Shown piece by piece: positions 8,890-17,860 of a stretch of DNA of 51,195 nucleotides. The stretch's first letter is position 1; every line of letters begins with the position of its first letter. Under the pieces are notes generated by a model. That model worked only from the letters and a program-made list of their open reading frames with translations, was not told where the DNA came from and did not search any database. Position numbers and translations under genes: made by a program. This DNA comes from UBA1765 sp045629945 (GTDB lineage: Bacteria > Fibrobacterota > Fibrobacteria > Fibrobacterales > Fibrobacteraceae), in contig JAZQSE010000038.1 of assembly GCA_045629945.1 (NCBI GenBank), positions 1 to 51,195 of the forward strand, given 5' to 3'.

Positions 8890-11800
8890 TCAGCCTGCTT
8901 ATCTGCAACATTTCTGTATTGCATTTCAGGCGCAAAATACAGCTGGTTATTCGCCGCGGTATTTTCTACACTCGCTTCGAAATCATCCATGTTATCCGTC
9001 CACATTTCGCATTGGCTGATGACGGTTTTTAGGGCATCTTCTTGGCCTTCGGGCGGATACTTGTATTTCTTGAGCAAGCGTTTGATGAGCCTGCGCATGT
9101 TGGCGCGGGCGCTTTCTTTGCGTTGCCAATCAATTGTCCTGTTTTTGCGAAGTAGTTCCGTTAATTCGCGGGTCATAGCGACCAACTGATCGTTGCTATA
9201 GAAATCCTTTGCGGCTTCGGGCTTGGTGAGCGCATCGTAAAACGCGACTTCTTCTTTTGTCAAGCCAAGTTTTTCGCCAGAGAATGCGGCTTCCTTAATT
9301 TGCTGTGCCAAATTGAGCATTTCTTGAATGACTTGTTCGTTGGTCAGCATTCCGTTCAAGTAACGGTTCATCGCCCCTTGGAAAAGTTCAGAGAATTTCT
9401 GCGCATTCACCACATTCGTGCGAGAATAAACCTTGACCTGTTCCGCAATAAGCTTTTTCAAGATTTCAACAGCGATGTTCTTCTGCTTCATCTTGGCGAT
9501 ATCTTCAAGGAACTTTGAATCAAACAAAGAGAACTTTTCACCGACATCGCTAAACAAGTTCAGAACGCCATCAGATTTGATGCTCTGTTTCAAGAGTTCG
9601 TTAATGCGCTCGTTGACTTCCTTTAGACTGAACTTTTTGTCGCTGCGACCATAGAGAAAACGCATAATTTGCACGCGGACCGCTTCGAAAAAGTTCGCCT
9701 CGGCCTGCATGTTCTTTGGCACAATCGAAGAACACAGTGAAAGCGATTGATGCAACATCAACCCTTCCTTGATAAACGATTTTTTCTGTTCTTCGCGGCT
9801 CGGGTCTAGAATAAAGTTCAGCGCATCGGTAATGCACATGCCAATTTGTAGTGCGGAACCCGTAAAGAATTTGGCGTTATCGAATCCGTGGAACAGGCTA
9901 CGACAAATTTCCAGTTTTTCTTGGAACTTGGGGAACGCTTCCTTGGCAATATCCATATCACCGTAGCGTTTCCTGTCGCGAACGGTGTAATCGTTCATCG
10001 CGCGCTTGAGCGCACTTGCAATTCCAATGTAATCAACAACGAGACCGCCTTCCTTGTCCTGATAAACGCGGTTCACACGGGCGATGGCCTGCATCAAGTT
10101 GTGGCTTTCCATCGGCTTGAAAACGTACATCGTGGCAAGCGACGGCACATCGAATCCTGTAAGCCACATATCAACGACAATGACTATCTTCAAGGGGTTT
10201 TCATTATCCTTGAAACGAACAGCAAGTTCTTGGCGGTGAGTCTTGTTGCCTACAATCGGTCGCCATTCTTCCGGATCCTTGTTGCTTTCCGTCATCACCA
10301 CGACAACTTTTGCGTCATCCCCGGGGACTGTAACCAGCTTTGAGCCGATTGTCACATGCGATGTTGTCCCCGCCCATTCGGGGCGAAGTTCCAAAATACG
10401 CTCGTAAATTTTCATTGCGATGCTGCGAGAATACGCAACAATCATCGCCTTGCCCGTATAAAGGTGTTCGCGGTGTTCTTCGTAATGTTCAAGAATATCA
10501 TCCACTAGCGAAGCAATTGTCTTGTCGTTCCCGAGGACACTTTCTAGCTGGCCCAATTCTCGCTTACTCTTTTCGATGACTTCCGGGTCCGCGTTACCGG
10601 CGAGCAAATCGTATTCATCGTCAATTTGCTTGAGGACCTTATCGTCCAACTTGAGTTTGACAACGCGGCTTTCGTAATAGACAGGGCGAGTCGCACCATC
10701 TTCAACTGCCTGCGTCATATCGTAAATGTCGATATAGTTGCCGAACACTTCGGTGGTGTTGCGGTCGTCGCGGCTGATGGGCGTTCCAGTGAATCCGATA
10801 AAACTAGCGTGCGGAAGGCTATCGCGGATAATGCGAGCAGTTCCCTTGACCCTATGCGCAATCAAATTGCCCTGGTCATCCTTCGTTGTCTTGATTTTTT
10901 CAGTCAAACCGTATTGACCACGGTGCGCTTCGTCTGCAATCACGATGATATTGCGGCGGTCAGAAAGCGGCTCGTTCGATTCTTCGAACTTTTGCATCGT
11001 CGTAAAGATGATGCCGTTAGCCTTGCGCCCGTTCAGCAACGATTTCAGATGCTCGCGCGATTCTGCCTGCTGTGGAACCTGTCGCAAAAAATCCTTGCAG
11101 TTGGCGAATTGCGTATAAAGCTGATTGTCAAGGTCGTTGCGGTCAGTAATCACCACAATCGTCGGGCTTTCAATTGTCGATTGCAATAGGTGTGCATAAA
11201 ACACCATGCTGAGCGATTTACCCGAGCCTTGCGTATGCCAGAAGACACCGATTTTACCGTCGCCCTGCACGGCCTGTTCTGTACGGACAATCGCCTTGCG
11301 GACTGCAAAATACTGATGGTACCCAGCCAGAATCTTGTAACTTTTTAGCCCTTCGTTGTTGAAGCAGATAAAATTCTTGATAATGTCCAGCAGCCGTTCT
11401 TTCTGGAAAATCCCTTCGAAAAAAGTCGTGAAATCGGCAAGTGCCGTCGTTTCTTTGTTGCCGTCCTTTGTCTTCCATTCCATAAAGCGGTCGTCACCGC
11501 TCGTAATCGTACCCGCCTTAGAAACAAGCTGGTCCGACATCACGCAAATGCAGTTGTATATGAACAGGCTCGGGACTTCTTGCATGTAATTACGGATCTG
11601 CAAGTAGGCTTCGCTTGCATCAGTTTCTTCGCGGCTTGGAGACTTGAGCTCAAACAGACAAATCGGCAGCCCGTTCAAAAACAGCAGAACATCGGGTCGC
11701 TTGTTGGACTTCTCAATAACCGTCCACTGGTTCGCAAAAATGAAGGAATTGTTCTCGACATTCTTGTAATCGACCAGATAAATAATATCGGCCTTTGTTT

Positions 11801-12095
11801 CGCCATTCTTTGAATAAGTGACCTCAACGCCGTTCTGGATATAATCCATGAACAAGGCGTTCTGTTTTACAAGGTCGTTATTTTCAAAATGACGAATCTT
11901 GTTCAACGCCTCTGCGATCGCGTGCGAATCCGCCTTCGGATTAATTCGGCAAATCGCTTCTTCAAGAACCGGCTCGTAAAGCGGGTCTCGAAAATCCCTC
12001 TCTACATCAGGCCCATAGCAATAATCCCAGCCCAGGGTTTCCCTGAACAACTCAATAAGGCATTGCTCGTAGGCGTTCTCGTCGTAGAAAGACAT
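8877..12095 (-). CDS. hsdR: Type I restriction enzyme R subunit (HsdR)
   Basis: 1072 aa, full length for HsdR. The N-terminal PD-(D/E)XK nuclease is visible as PDVLLFLNGLPICLFELKSP. The SF2 translocase motor has motif I HTQGSGKS at about residues 287-294, motif II DEAHRGQYG, motif III GFTGTPI and motif VI QAIARVNR. The helical C-terminus would dock on HsdM. In a complete enzyme it cuts DNA after ATP-driven translocation, guided by HsdM/HsdS. Neither hsdM nor hsdS lies in this window: upstream is a divergent AAA-ATPase gene and downstream a broken small gene. Its DNA looks less AT-rich than the genes at 14.2-17.8 kb. Confidence 0.95.
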   Translation of the reverse strand: MSFYDENAYEQCLIELFRETLGWDYCYGPDVERDFRDPLYEPVLEEAICRINPKADSHAIAEALNKIRHFENNDLVKQNALFMDYIQNGVEVTYSKNGETKADIIYLVDYKNVENNSFIFANQWTVIEKSNKRPDVLLFLNGLPICLFELKSPSREETDASEAYLQIRNYMQEVPSLFIYNCICVMSDQLVSKAGTITSGDDRFMEWKTKDGNKETTALADFTTFFEGIFQKERLLDIIKNFICFNNEGLKSYKILAGYHQYFAVRKAIVRTEQAVQGDGKIGVFWHTQGSGKSLSMVFYAHLLQSTIESPTIVVITDRNDLDNQLYTQFANCKDFLRQVPQQAESREHLKSLLNGRKANGIIFTTMQKFEESNEPLSDRRNIIVIADEAHRGQYGLTEKIKTTKDDQGNLIAHRVKGTARIIRDSLPHASFIGFTGTPISRDDRNTTEVFGNYIDIYDMTQAVEDGATRPVYYESRVVKLKLDDKVLKQIDDEYDLLAGNADPEVIEKSKRELGQLESVLGNDKTIASLVDDILEHYEEHREHLYTGKAMIVAYSRSIAMKIYERILELRPEWAGTTSHVTIGSKLVTVPGDDAKVVVVMTESNKDPEEWRPIVGNKTHRQELAVRFKDNENPLKIVIVVDMWLTGFDVPSLATMYVFKPMESHNLMQAIARVNRVYQDKEGGLVVDYIGIASALKRAMNDYTVRDRKRYGDMDIAKEAFPKFQEKLEICRSLFHGFDNAKFFTGSALQIGMCITDALNFILDPSREEQKKSFIKEGLMLHQSLSLCSSIVPKNMQAEANFFEAVRVQIMRFLYGRSDKKFSLKEVNERINELLKQSIKSDGVLNLFSDVGEKFSLFDSKFLEDIAKMKQKNIAVEILKKLIAEQVKVYSRTNVVNAQKFSELFQGAMNRYLNGMLTNEQVIQEMLNLAQQIKEAAFSGEKLGLTKEEVAFYDALTKPEAAKDFYSNDQLVAMTRELTELLRKNRTIDWQRKESARANMRRLIKRLLKKYKYPPEGQEDALKTVISQCEMWTDNMDDFEASVENTAANNQLYFAPEMQYRNVADKQADYKA

Positions 12096-12191
12096 TGACT
12101 AAATTCCTTTGTGAGAAATTTAATCAAAAAAGCGACTGAATGCTAAAAAAATGCGTTTTTTGCCCCAAAAGCAGTAATTTGCACGCCACTC

Positions 12192-12242
12192 CGTAAAATT
12201 TTTACGACAAATGTTGCGTTTTGAGCTATCTTTTGGTATATT
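12192..12242 (+). promoter_or_regulatory. Promoter and near-palindrome upstream of the AAA/TOPRIM pair
   Basis: TTGCGT (12214-12219) and TATATT (12237-12242) are separated by exactly 17 bp, 27 nt before the ATPase ATG. Just upstream, CGTAAAA-TTTTTACG (12192-12206) is a near-perfect palindrome that could hold a repressor. It lies in the 174-bp region shared with the divergent hsdR gene. Confidence 0.55.
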
Positions 12243-12269
12243 TATGAAGAATTCAGCGGAGAATCACAT

Positions 12270-13400
12270 ATGTTGACATCCTTTTCCGTAAAAAATTTTA
12301 AGAACTTTGAAAAAAAGTTCACAATTGACCTGTCAAATACCAAGCAATACGCTTATTCCGAAGCCTGTATCAAAGACGGAATTGTCAAGACAGGTCTTAT
12401 TTATGGCCCTAACAGCATTGGAAAATCGAACTTGGGCAAGGCTATTTTTGACATCGTGCAGAACCTGACGGACAAGCAGCGTAATCCACTGCTCTATATG
12501 TCTTACACAAATGCGAATCATTTTGAAAATAACGCTGAATTTGCATACGAGTTTGCTTTTGGCTTCTCTCGAGTCCGATACGAATATAGCAAGCCTACCT
12601 ATGAAGACATTTTAGAGGAAAAATTTTTCGTTGACGGAGTTGAAGTCGTTTCTCGCCATTGGAGCGATTTTAAAACGAATTTGCAAGGAGCTGAGACTCT
12701 TACCAACAATAAGTTGGATATAAAAATATCTGCTATGCGCTTTATCCGTGCGAATGCTGTTCTTGCAGACAATCCAACGAATAAAGTCGTCAAAGAATTT
12801 TTTGACTTTGTTGATAGGATGCTCATGTTCTCGCACCTTCGGCAAAATTATTACCAGGGGTTTGCTGTTGGGACCACACAAGTTGACGTTGAAATAATCA
12901 GAAAAGGCAAGCTCGGCGATTTGGAGGCTTTCCTCAATTCTGTTGATGTGGATTGCAAACTGAAGAACTTGAAAATCAATGGACAACAAAGATTGTTCTT
13001 TGACTTTGGCGGAAACCACATCATTGATTTTTGGGAGAATGCTTCTACAGGTACGCAATCACTCGTGTTCTTCTTTTTCTGGTATATGCAGATGCAGGCC
13101 GATCCGTCGTTGGCACCCAGCTTTGTTTATCTAGACGAATTTGATGCGTTCTATCACGAGAAAACGGCGGCAAAAGTTGTTGAATTGTTGCGACAAACGC
13201 AAAGTCAAGTTATTCTTACCACGCATGATTCTAGCCTGCTAACAAATGAATTGCTTCGTCCAGATTGCGCATTTAATATGCTTCCAGAATACAAGGACTC
13301 CGATTCTTATGTAATGGGGCCGCTTTCGTCTAGGACAGAAAAGGAACTGCGTCAGGCTCTTAACATTCCCAAAATGTTCCGTGCAGGAGCTTTCGATTGA
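12270..13400 (+). CDS. AAA/ABC-type ATPase (RloA/AbiLi/AriA-like), first gene of a putative defence pair
   Basis: 376 aa. It starts with MLTSFSVKNFKNF, the usual opening of OLD/SMC-like ATPases. Walker A is GPNSIGKS at about residues 46-53, the signature-like ASTGTQS lies late in the chain, Walker B is FVYLDEFD, and the switch His is in LTTHDSSLL. The long middle insert has no obvious domain. The downstream TOPRIM-like gene overlaps its stop by 4 bp, which suggests a two-protein complex. Known pairs of this layout (AbiLi/AbiLii, PARIS AriA/AriB, OLD-type) use the ATPase to sense phage and control the nuclease. Assignment to one named system is not possible by eye. Confidence 0.85.
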   Translation: MLTSFSVKNFKNFEKKFTIDLSNTKQYAYSEACIKDGIVKTGLIYGPNSIGKSNLGKAIFDIVQNLTDKQRNPLLYMSYTNANHFENNAEFAYEFAFGFSRVRYEYSKPTYEDILEEKFFVDGVEVVSRHWSDFKTNLQGAETLTNNKLDIKISAMRFIRANAVLADNPTNKVVKEFFDFVDRMLMFSHLRQNYYQGFAVGTTQVDVEIIRKGKLGDLEAFLNSVDVDCKLKNLKINGQQRLFFDFGGNHIIDFWENASTGTQSLVFFFFWYMQMQADPSLAPSFVYLDEFDAFYHEKTAAKVVELLRQTQSQVILTTHDSSLLTNELLRPDCAFNMLPEYKDSDSYVMGPLSSRTEKELRQALNIPKMFRAGAFD

Positions 13401-14167
13401 GTTCCGCAAAGGTCCTTTTTGTATTGGAGGGTGAGCAGCCCGAAGGGAACATTGTCGCCCGATTGCAAAAGGCTTTCCCTGAAGAACTAGCCGATTTGTC
13501 TAGCGATTTGGTGAAAATTGTTTTCTCGTCCAACATCTATAGCCTTTATGGTAAGCTAAAAGACGATGATGGCTTTTTAGATGTTGTAGAGATCCTAAAA
13601 GAACGGCATAAGGAAGATGAGGAACTCCAGGATTTGGATAGGGAATCAGTTTCTCAGGTATTCTTGTTCTTTGATTTGGATATACATAAGCAACCGATTG
13701 GAGAGTCTTGCAACCAGTTGAACGAACTTGTCCAATTCTTTGATAACGAAACTGAAAACGGCAAGCTGTTCTTAAGTTACCCGATGGCTGAAGCCATCAA
13801 CATTTGCGACATTGAAAATGGGTTGATGTCTGATGACCGCAAATTGTTTTGCATCAACAAATGCGTGAACGACGGCTTCAAACATTTTGCGGACGATCTG
13901 AATCGCGATTCCAAGACCATCTGCAGAGCCAACTGCCGAGAAAACTGGCTAATCATCAGCAAGGCTAATTACGAAAAAGCCAAGTGGCTTATGCACTTGA
14001 CTTCTGAGAATCTATTTTCCGTTCTTGACCAGATGCAACAAGTCTCTATCTTGCAACATCAGCAAAAACTGATAAAGCACGATAATGTTGTCGCGACATT
14101 AAGTGCTTTCCCGTTTTTTTTGCTGGAATATTTGGGAGCGGGGAAAATACTGAAAATGATAAATTAA
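13397..14167 (+). CDS. TOPRIM-like nuclease candidate (RloB/AbiLii/OLD-like), partner of the AAA ATPase
   Basis: 256 aa, starting at TTG in a TTGA overlap with the ATPase stop, so translation is probably coupled. KVLFVLEGEQPEGNI carries the first acidic residue of a TOPRIM fold, and VFLFFDLDIHK carries the DxD pair. LSYPMAEAINICD, with its conserved Pro and Glu, recalls RloB-like partners of AAA ATPases. The C-terminal ~90 residues are helical with Cys residues and no clear family. The likely role is the nuclease effector of an abortive-infection system; this is inferred from architecture. A terminator follows within 10 bp, so the unit is two genes. Confidence 0.65.
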   Translation: MSSAKVLFVLEGEQPEGNIVARLQKAFPEELADLSSDLVKIVFSSNIYSLYGKLKDDDGFLDVVEILKERHKEDEELQDLDRESVSQVFLFFDLDIHKQPIGESCNQLNELVQFFDNETENGKLFLSYPMAEAINICDIENGLMSDDRKLFCINKCVNDGFKHFADDLNRDSKTICRANCRENWLIISKANYEKAKWLMHLTSENLFSVLDQMQQVSILQHQQKLIKHDNVVATLSAFPFFLLEYLGAGKILKMIN

Positions 14168-14176
14168 TCCATATTC

Positions 14177-14210
14177 AATAAGTGGCGAGACTCCCACACC
14201 ACTTATTTTC
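14177..14210. terminator. Bidirectional terminator between convergent genes
   Basis: AATAAGTGG (14177-14185) and CCACTTATT (14199-14207) form a perfect 9-bp stem with a 13-nt loop, followed by TTTC on the plus strand. It lies between the stops of the TOPRIM-like gene (+) and the BglII-like gene (-). Confidence 0.75.
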
Positions 14211-14224
14211 AAACAAGCAACACA

Positions 14225-14932
14225 TCAATTGTGAGTATAATATGGAATAAAATCTTTTTCATCCATTGTTGCAAGCAATCTATAAAAATCTTGCTTTCTA
14301 AAAATCGCTATTGCATAAATAGGGTTCTTATCATTTTTCATCATTTCCGCAATTTTATCTAATTTTACAATAACTGTTTCGGCATTTGCACTACCAGTTC
14401 CTCTTTTAAACCAAGGAGCTATGATTATGCCAAAATCAGCTTTTTGTTCGTGTATAAATTTATTTATCGTTATTATTCCATTATCTAAATTATTTGACGT
14501 CTCGCTCTCTATAACAACATTACAATCACATATCTTTATAAAGTTATCAGCTTTATAAGAACGATCCATGCCGATGTCAATTTTCACATCGCCTGCAGGG
14601 GACCATGTTGAATTTAAAAATTCTTTTATCGGTTCCGAGCCTTTTTGCCATGGAATTTCAAAATCTTTCATTTTTGATTTAAATTCTAACAACGCATTAT
14701 CATATTTGTCAATTTTGTCAAATTCGTGCGGTCTGAAGCAAAATGTGTCTATAATTTTATTTAAATCATTTACTACCCCATTATTGTATTGTTCCAATTT
14801 TTCCGCCGCATTTTTCTTTATCATTGGAACTGTATCTTTATTAACAATTTCGTCTTTTAGTAAAAGACGTATCCATCCACTTTCTCGTTTTTTCAATTCA
14901 ATTGTTTTATCAGCATCAAACTGTTTCCACAT
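14225..14932 (-). CDS. Unknown protein, candidate BglII-like PD-(D/E)XK nuclease
   Basis: 235 aa, soluble, Lys/Asp-rich. I do not recognise it with certainty. The middle reads YKADNFIKICDCNVVIESET, then ITINKFIHEQKADFGIIIAP. This matches the layout of BglII-type restriction enzymes: an Asp, a short beta strand ending in E-x-E/Q, a helix, then a strand GxIIxx. That makes it a possible endonuclease of a restriction or other defence system. No methyltransferase is adjacent. It is the last gene of a minus-strand group, 74 bp after the DUF3800 gene, and ends against a terminator. It is strongly AT-rich compared with the AAA/TOPRIM pair. Confidence 0.5.
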   Translation of the reverse strand: MWKQFDADKTIELKKRESGWIRLLLKDEIVNKDTVPMIKKNAAEKLEQYNNGVVNDLNKIIDTFCFRPHEFDKIDKYDNALLEFKSKMKDFEIPWQKGSEPIKEFLNSTWSPAGDVKIDIGMDRSYKADNFIKICDCNVVIESETSNNLDNGIITINKFIHEQKADFGIIIAPWFKRGTGSANAETVIVKLDKIAEMMKNDKNPIYAIAIFRKQDFYRLLATMDEKDFIPYYTHN

Positions 14933-15006
14933 AATTTACCTTTTATAAGTTTTGCGATTGGAAGATATTCTTAAAAAATATAAGCCGACATCTTTGATAG
15001 AGTGTG

Positions 15007-16170
15007 CTAAATGGTAGTGAAATATTTTTCGAGGTATTCGCAGCAGAATGAATTGAACTTTTCACCTTGCATTTTAAGATCCTTCGTTATGTCGTTAATA
15101 GAAACAAAAGTATTCATGTACTGAATGAGAGCTTGAAAACATATTAGATCATCATAGAATGTCCCTACAGTCCTTTTCATTTCATCTTCATTTAAATCTA
15201 AAATAACTTTGTGAAGAAGTTTGTAAACATTGAGTTCTTGATTGCTTAATTTGAACCATTCTTCATTCAGGATAAGTTTTTGAGGCCTTGAATCAGGATT
15301 CCTAGAATTTAACGCATTGAATAGTGATTTAGACAATTTGAAAATAATACCAGCCAACATGTCTGCCATGCGTATGCCAAAGTGATTCAAAGAATCTCCT
15401 TCACAGACCAATCTTATTCCACTAATCTGAGCGCTTTTGAGAGTACGCTCTGTCCCCTCTTTGTCTAGGATTAAGGAATAATCTGCAATTCCTTTGTGGT
15501 TCAAGTACTCAGAAAAGCCCATAAACGGTATGGTATAATCCCATATTACGCCTTTTAATGGGGAAACCTTATCTAGAATTATTATGACATCTCTAAAGAC
15601 CTGATTTTCGATTTGCTTTAGCTTAGAGTTTCCTTCGTTGATGCTAATTCGTTCTTCTAAAAAAACTTTTATAGAATTAACTATGCTTGATGGATCCTTA
15701 TATAGTTGCGCAATTACATTTTGTGGTTTGTATGTGCGCAAAGCCTTAACTAAAGTGTATTTAAGGGCCTCCTTATCAATGAAAAGTTTCTTGTCATAAC
15801 CTTCGATAATTTGGTTAATTAAAAATTCAATCTTATTTGTGTAAGATATGCAAATATGTATGTTTTCATCAAAAAGGGTCAAATAATCTTCGATAAGGTT
15901 TGTCAGTTCTTTACTTTTTATGCTAGCCAATCCATTTACAACATCGCCTGTTTTAATGGTTGAACTTTTTAATTCAGGTGGATTGCCTGCTTTCCTTGAT
16001 TTGTATTTTTCTTCAAATGCACAATATTTCGCTTCAAGAGTACTCTCGTATGCTTCATCCCACCCAACAATTACAGCAATGAAGTTGTCATAAAAATTTT
16101 CTGCATTCAGAGTATTTTCAGTGATGCTTTCGCTATGACTAGATTCGTCGTAATAAAATCTGTATCCCAT
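15007..16170 (-). CDS. DUF3800 domain protein (RNase H-like fold)
   Basis: 387 aa. The start RFYYDESSHSE is the typical DUF3800 first strand with its Asp-Glu. DYSLILDKEG in the middle supplies the second acidic residue, and FGIRMADMLAGIIFKL near residue 270 the last Asp of the putative RNase H-like site. An insert between the first and second motifs makes it longer than the usual 220-300 aa. DUF3800 proteins are common in defence islands and mobile elements; their activity is mostly untested. It lies 23 bp after the membrane-protein gene, so they are probably co-transcribed. Confidence 0.75.
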   Translation of the reverse strand: MGYRFYYDESSHSESITENTLNAENFYDNFIAVIVGWDEAYESTLEAKYCAFEEKYKSRKAGNPPELKSSTIKTGDVVNGLASIKSKELTNLIEDYLTLFDENIHICISYTNKIEFLINQIIEGYDKKLFIDKEALKYTLVKALRTYKPQNVIAQLYKDPSSIVNSIKVFLEERISINEGNSKLKQIENQVFRDVIIILDKVSPLKGVIWDYTIPFMGFSEYLNHKGIADYSLILDKEGTERTLKSAQISGIRLVCEGDSLNHFGIRMADMLAGIIFKLSKSLFNALNSRNPDSRPQKLILNEEWFKLSNQELNVYKLLHKVILDLNEDEMKRTVGTFYDDLICFQALIQYMNTFVSINDITKDLKMQGEKFNSFCCEYLEKYFTTI

Positions 16171-16193
16171 ATGAAATATAAAGCTAATTTTCT

Positions 16194-17147
16194 CTATCTC
16201 TCGTATTTATTAAATGTTTTCAAAAAATTCAACAAATCATCAAATTTTTTTGTTCCTTTCAAAATTCCTTCAAAAAAACTCTCTGAATATTGATCAAATT
16301 TAGACGAGTTAAATGGAGATGCTTTAGAAACAATTATAAAATTGTATGGAACAGTATATTGAGTATGAAGTTCAGCTTCATCTGTTGAACGTATTTTTCC
16401 CATTATTTTCGTATGTCCATTATCATACTCCTTCCTTGATATCATTTTATCAAATGGGAAAGTTCGTAACAAGCCGTACTCTTCGTATTTTGCCCCCTTA
16501 GAGTTAAATTTAGATGGTTTTTCGCCTTCAGTTTCCACATAAACAAAATTCTGATAATACGCTCCGGAGCATGTTGATGAAACAATAACCTTTCGAATTG
16601 TTAAATTCCACAACACTCTTCCTTGAAATAGTTCTAATTGACATTTTTTTCTTGAAATCCTTCTTATTCCATATATAGGAAGATTTGAAATGTCTCTAAA
16701 ATACCACATTGGATCATTAAAACTGTCGAATGAAATAGGCTTTTCAAGAAGAATCATTAAACGATCTAACCCTTCTTTTGCCTTAAATTCTTTTACTCCG
16801 TTTACATCATAGAATGCTTTTCGTAGTCGACATTCAAAAAAGAGCATCGTTTCTTCAAAAGTTTTGGGAATATAATCTGGTTTACTTTCCATTTTGCAAC
16901 GCAGATTCCATTTCTTTCGAACTCTATATCCCAAATAAATAATAACGCAGGCCAAAAGAAAACCAACCAAGATAAAAACAACCGGCGGGAAAGTCGCAAA
17001 TTTATAAAGAATCCCCATGATAACAGAAAAAGATAAACAACCTGCAATTGCCGTCCCTAAAGAACTTGAAGGAATGACATTAAAAAATAAGTGTATCAAA
17101 AATTTTGATAAAGCCGCTGAAAGAATTTGCTTCAGTATTTTTGACAT
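16194..17147 (-). CDS. Unknown two-helix membrane protein in the defence-like group
   Basis: 317 aa. Two hydrophobic stretches near the N-terminus (about residues 30-50 and 53-75, ending in YLGYRVRKKW) suggest a hairpin anchor. The remaining ~240 residues are probably cytoplasmic, since the positive residues follow the second helix. No family is recognised. It contains WYFRDISNLPIYGIRRISRK and an aromatic-rich C-terminal half. Membrane-anchored partners are common in abortive-infection systems, and its place between the DUF4062-like and DUF3800 genes (gaps 26 and 23 bp) supports a shared function. Confidence 0.6.
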   Translation of the reverse strand: MSKILKQILSAALSKFLIHLFFNVIPSSSLGTAIAGCLSFSVIMGILYKFATFPPVVFILVGFLLACVIIYLGYRVRKKWNLRCKMESKPDYIPKTFEETMLFFECRLRKAFYDVNGVKEFKAKEGLDRLMILLEKPISFDSFNDPMWYFRDISNLPIYGIRRISRKKCQLELFQGRVLWNLTIRKVIVSSTCSGAYYQNFVYVETEGEKPSKFNSKGAKYEEYGLLRTFPFDKMISRKEYDNGHTKIMGKIRSTDEAELHTQYTVPYNFIIVSKASPFNSSKFDQYSESFFEGILKGTKKFDDLLNFLKTFNKYER

Positions 17148-17173
17148 AATAAAGTACCTATTTCTTACACTTG

Positions 17174-17797
17174 TTATTCAGAAAGATATTTCACGCCATA
17201 TTGCATTAATTTTTGATGGCAATCGCATATTTTTTGAGCATAAGAATGTAAATCATCTACTGCCTTATGGAATCTATCAGGCTGAGTTTCTTCCCATTCT
17301 TTAGGGACTGAATAGAAAAGCCCTCTTTCGCAGAAAATATTCTGAGAATATATTTTTTTATATTCGCTAATTATGGTGTAAAGTTCACTACGTAATTTTT
17401 CCGCATCTGTGTTATTGAAACTAAATTCAGCTCCTTTCCATTTTTCGAGAAAAGCCCATAATTGATCCATTTCATGTCGGTTAAAAGACCATCCCGCCAT
17501 ATTGTGTTGTTCAATAAAAGCTATACTGCCTCCTGAAGAAGGAAGTTCTTTTCTAAAACACGCGAACAATTCAATATCATGTTTAGTGGGTGCTATAATC
17601 CTAGAATTCTTCTCAATTTTTATTTCTGGGAGATTCTTAAATTCCTGATTTATACATAACCGCAACTTCTGAGTCAAATCTCGTCTAAAATCATCAAGCT
17701 TATCAAATTCACCATAGTAGACTTTATTTTGTATAGATTTTTTATAATCCTGAATCTTTTGATATTGTTCTATATCAATTTCTTTTGGATTAACCAT
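17174..17797 (-). CDS. DUF4062-like C-terminal fragment, unknown function
   Basis: 207 aa, first gene of the minus-strand group. The opening (IDIEQYQKIQDYKKSIQNK, then EFDKLDDFRRDLTQKL) resembles the linker that normally follows a complete DUF4062 nucleotide-binding domain. The N-terminal ~100-150 residues expected before it are absent. The frame is open for 18 codons upstream to a TAG but has no good start or ribosome binding site there. The upstream DNA is abruptly GC-rich and then reaches the ruvA promoter. I infer a gene truncated at its 5' end at the island edge, perhaps still translated. The rest of the protein (AFIEQHNMAGWSFNRHEMDQ) is not recognised. Confidence 0.55.
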   Translation of the reverse strand: MVNPKEIDIEQYQKIQDYKKSIQNKVYYGEFDKLDDFRRDLTQKLRLCINQEFKNLPEIKIEKNSRIIAPTKHDIELFACFRKELPSSGGSIAFIEQHNMAGWSFNRHEMDQLWAFLEKWKGAEFSFNNTDAEKLRSELYTIISEYKKIYSQNIFCERGLFYSVPKEWEETQPDRFHKAVDDLHSYAQKICDCHQKLMQYGVKYLSE

Positions 17798-17824
17798 TTT
17801 AGGAGTTGCTGCGGTGTCGTGAAT

Positions 17825-17860
17825 CCCGGTTCGGCCGCACTGTCGATGGTGCTAGCCGGG
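17825..17860. repeat. GC-rich imperfect hairpin at the island/ruvA junction
   Basis: CCCGG (17825-17829) pairs with CCGGG (17856-17860), with inner GGC/GCt and CAC/GTG pairs. The surrounding stretch 17805-17870 is clearly richer in G+C than either neighbour and encodes nothing I recognise. It could be a leftover of the event that brought in the island, or a terminator for a lost gene. Confidence 0.4.

Noticed and set aside
9888..10343. Plus-strand open frame of 151 codons
   Set aside because: It lies wholly antisense to the hsdR motor region, which has all its motifs; the product has no recognisable domain.
10626..11189. Plus-strand open frame of 187 codons
   Set aside because: Antisense shadow of hsdR; composition follows the hsdR codon pattern read backwards.
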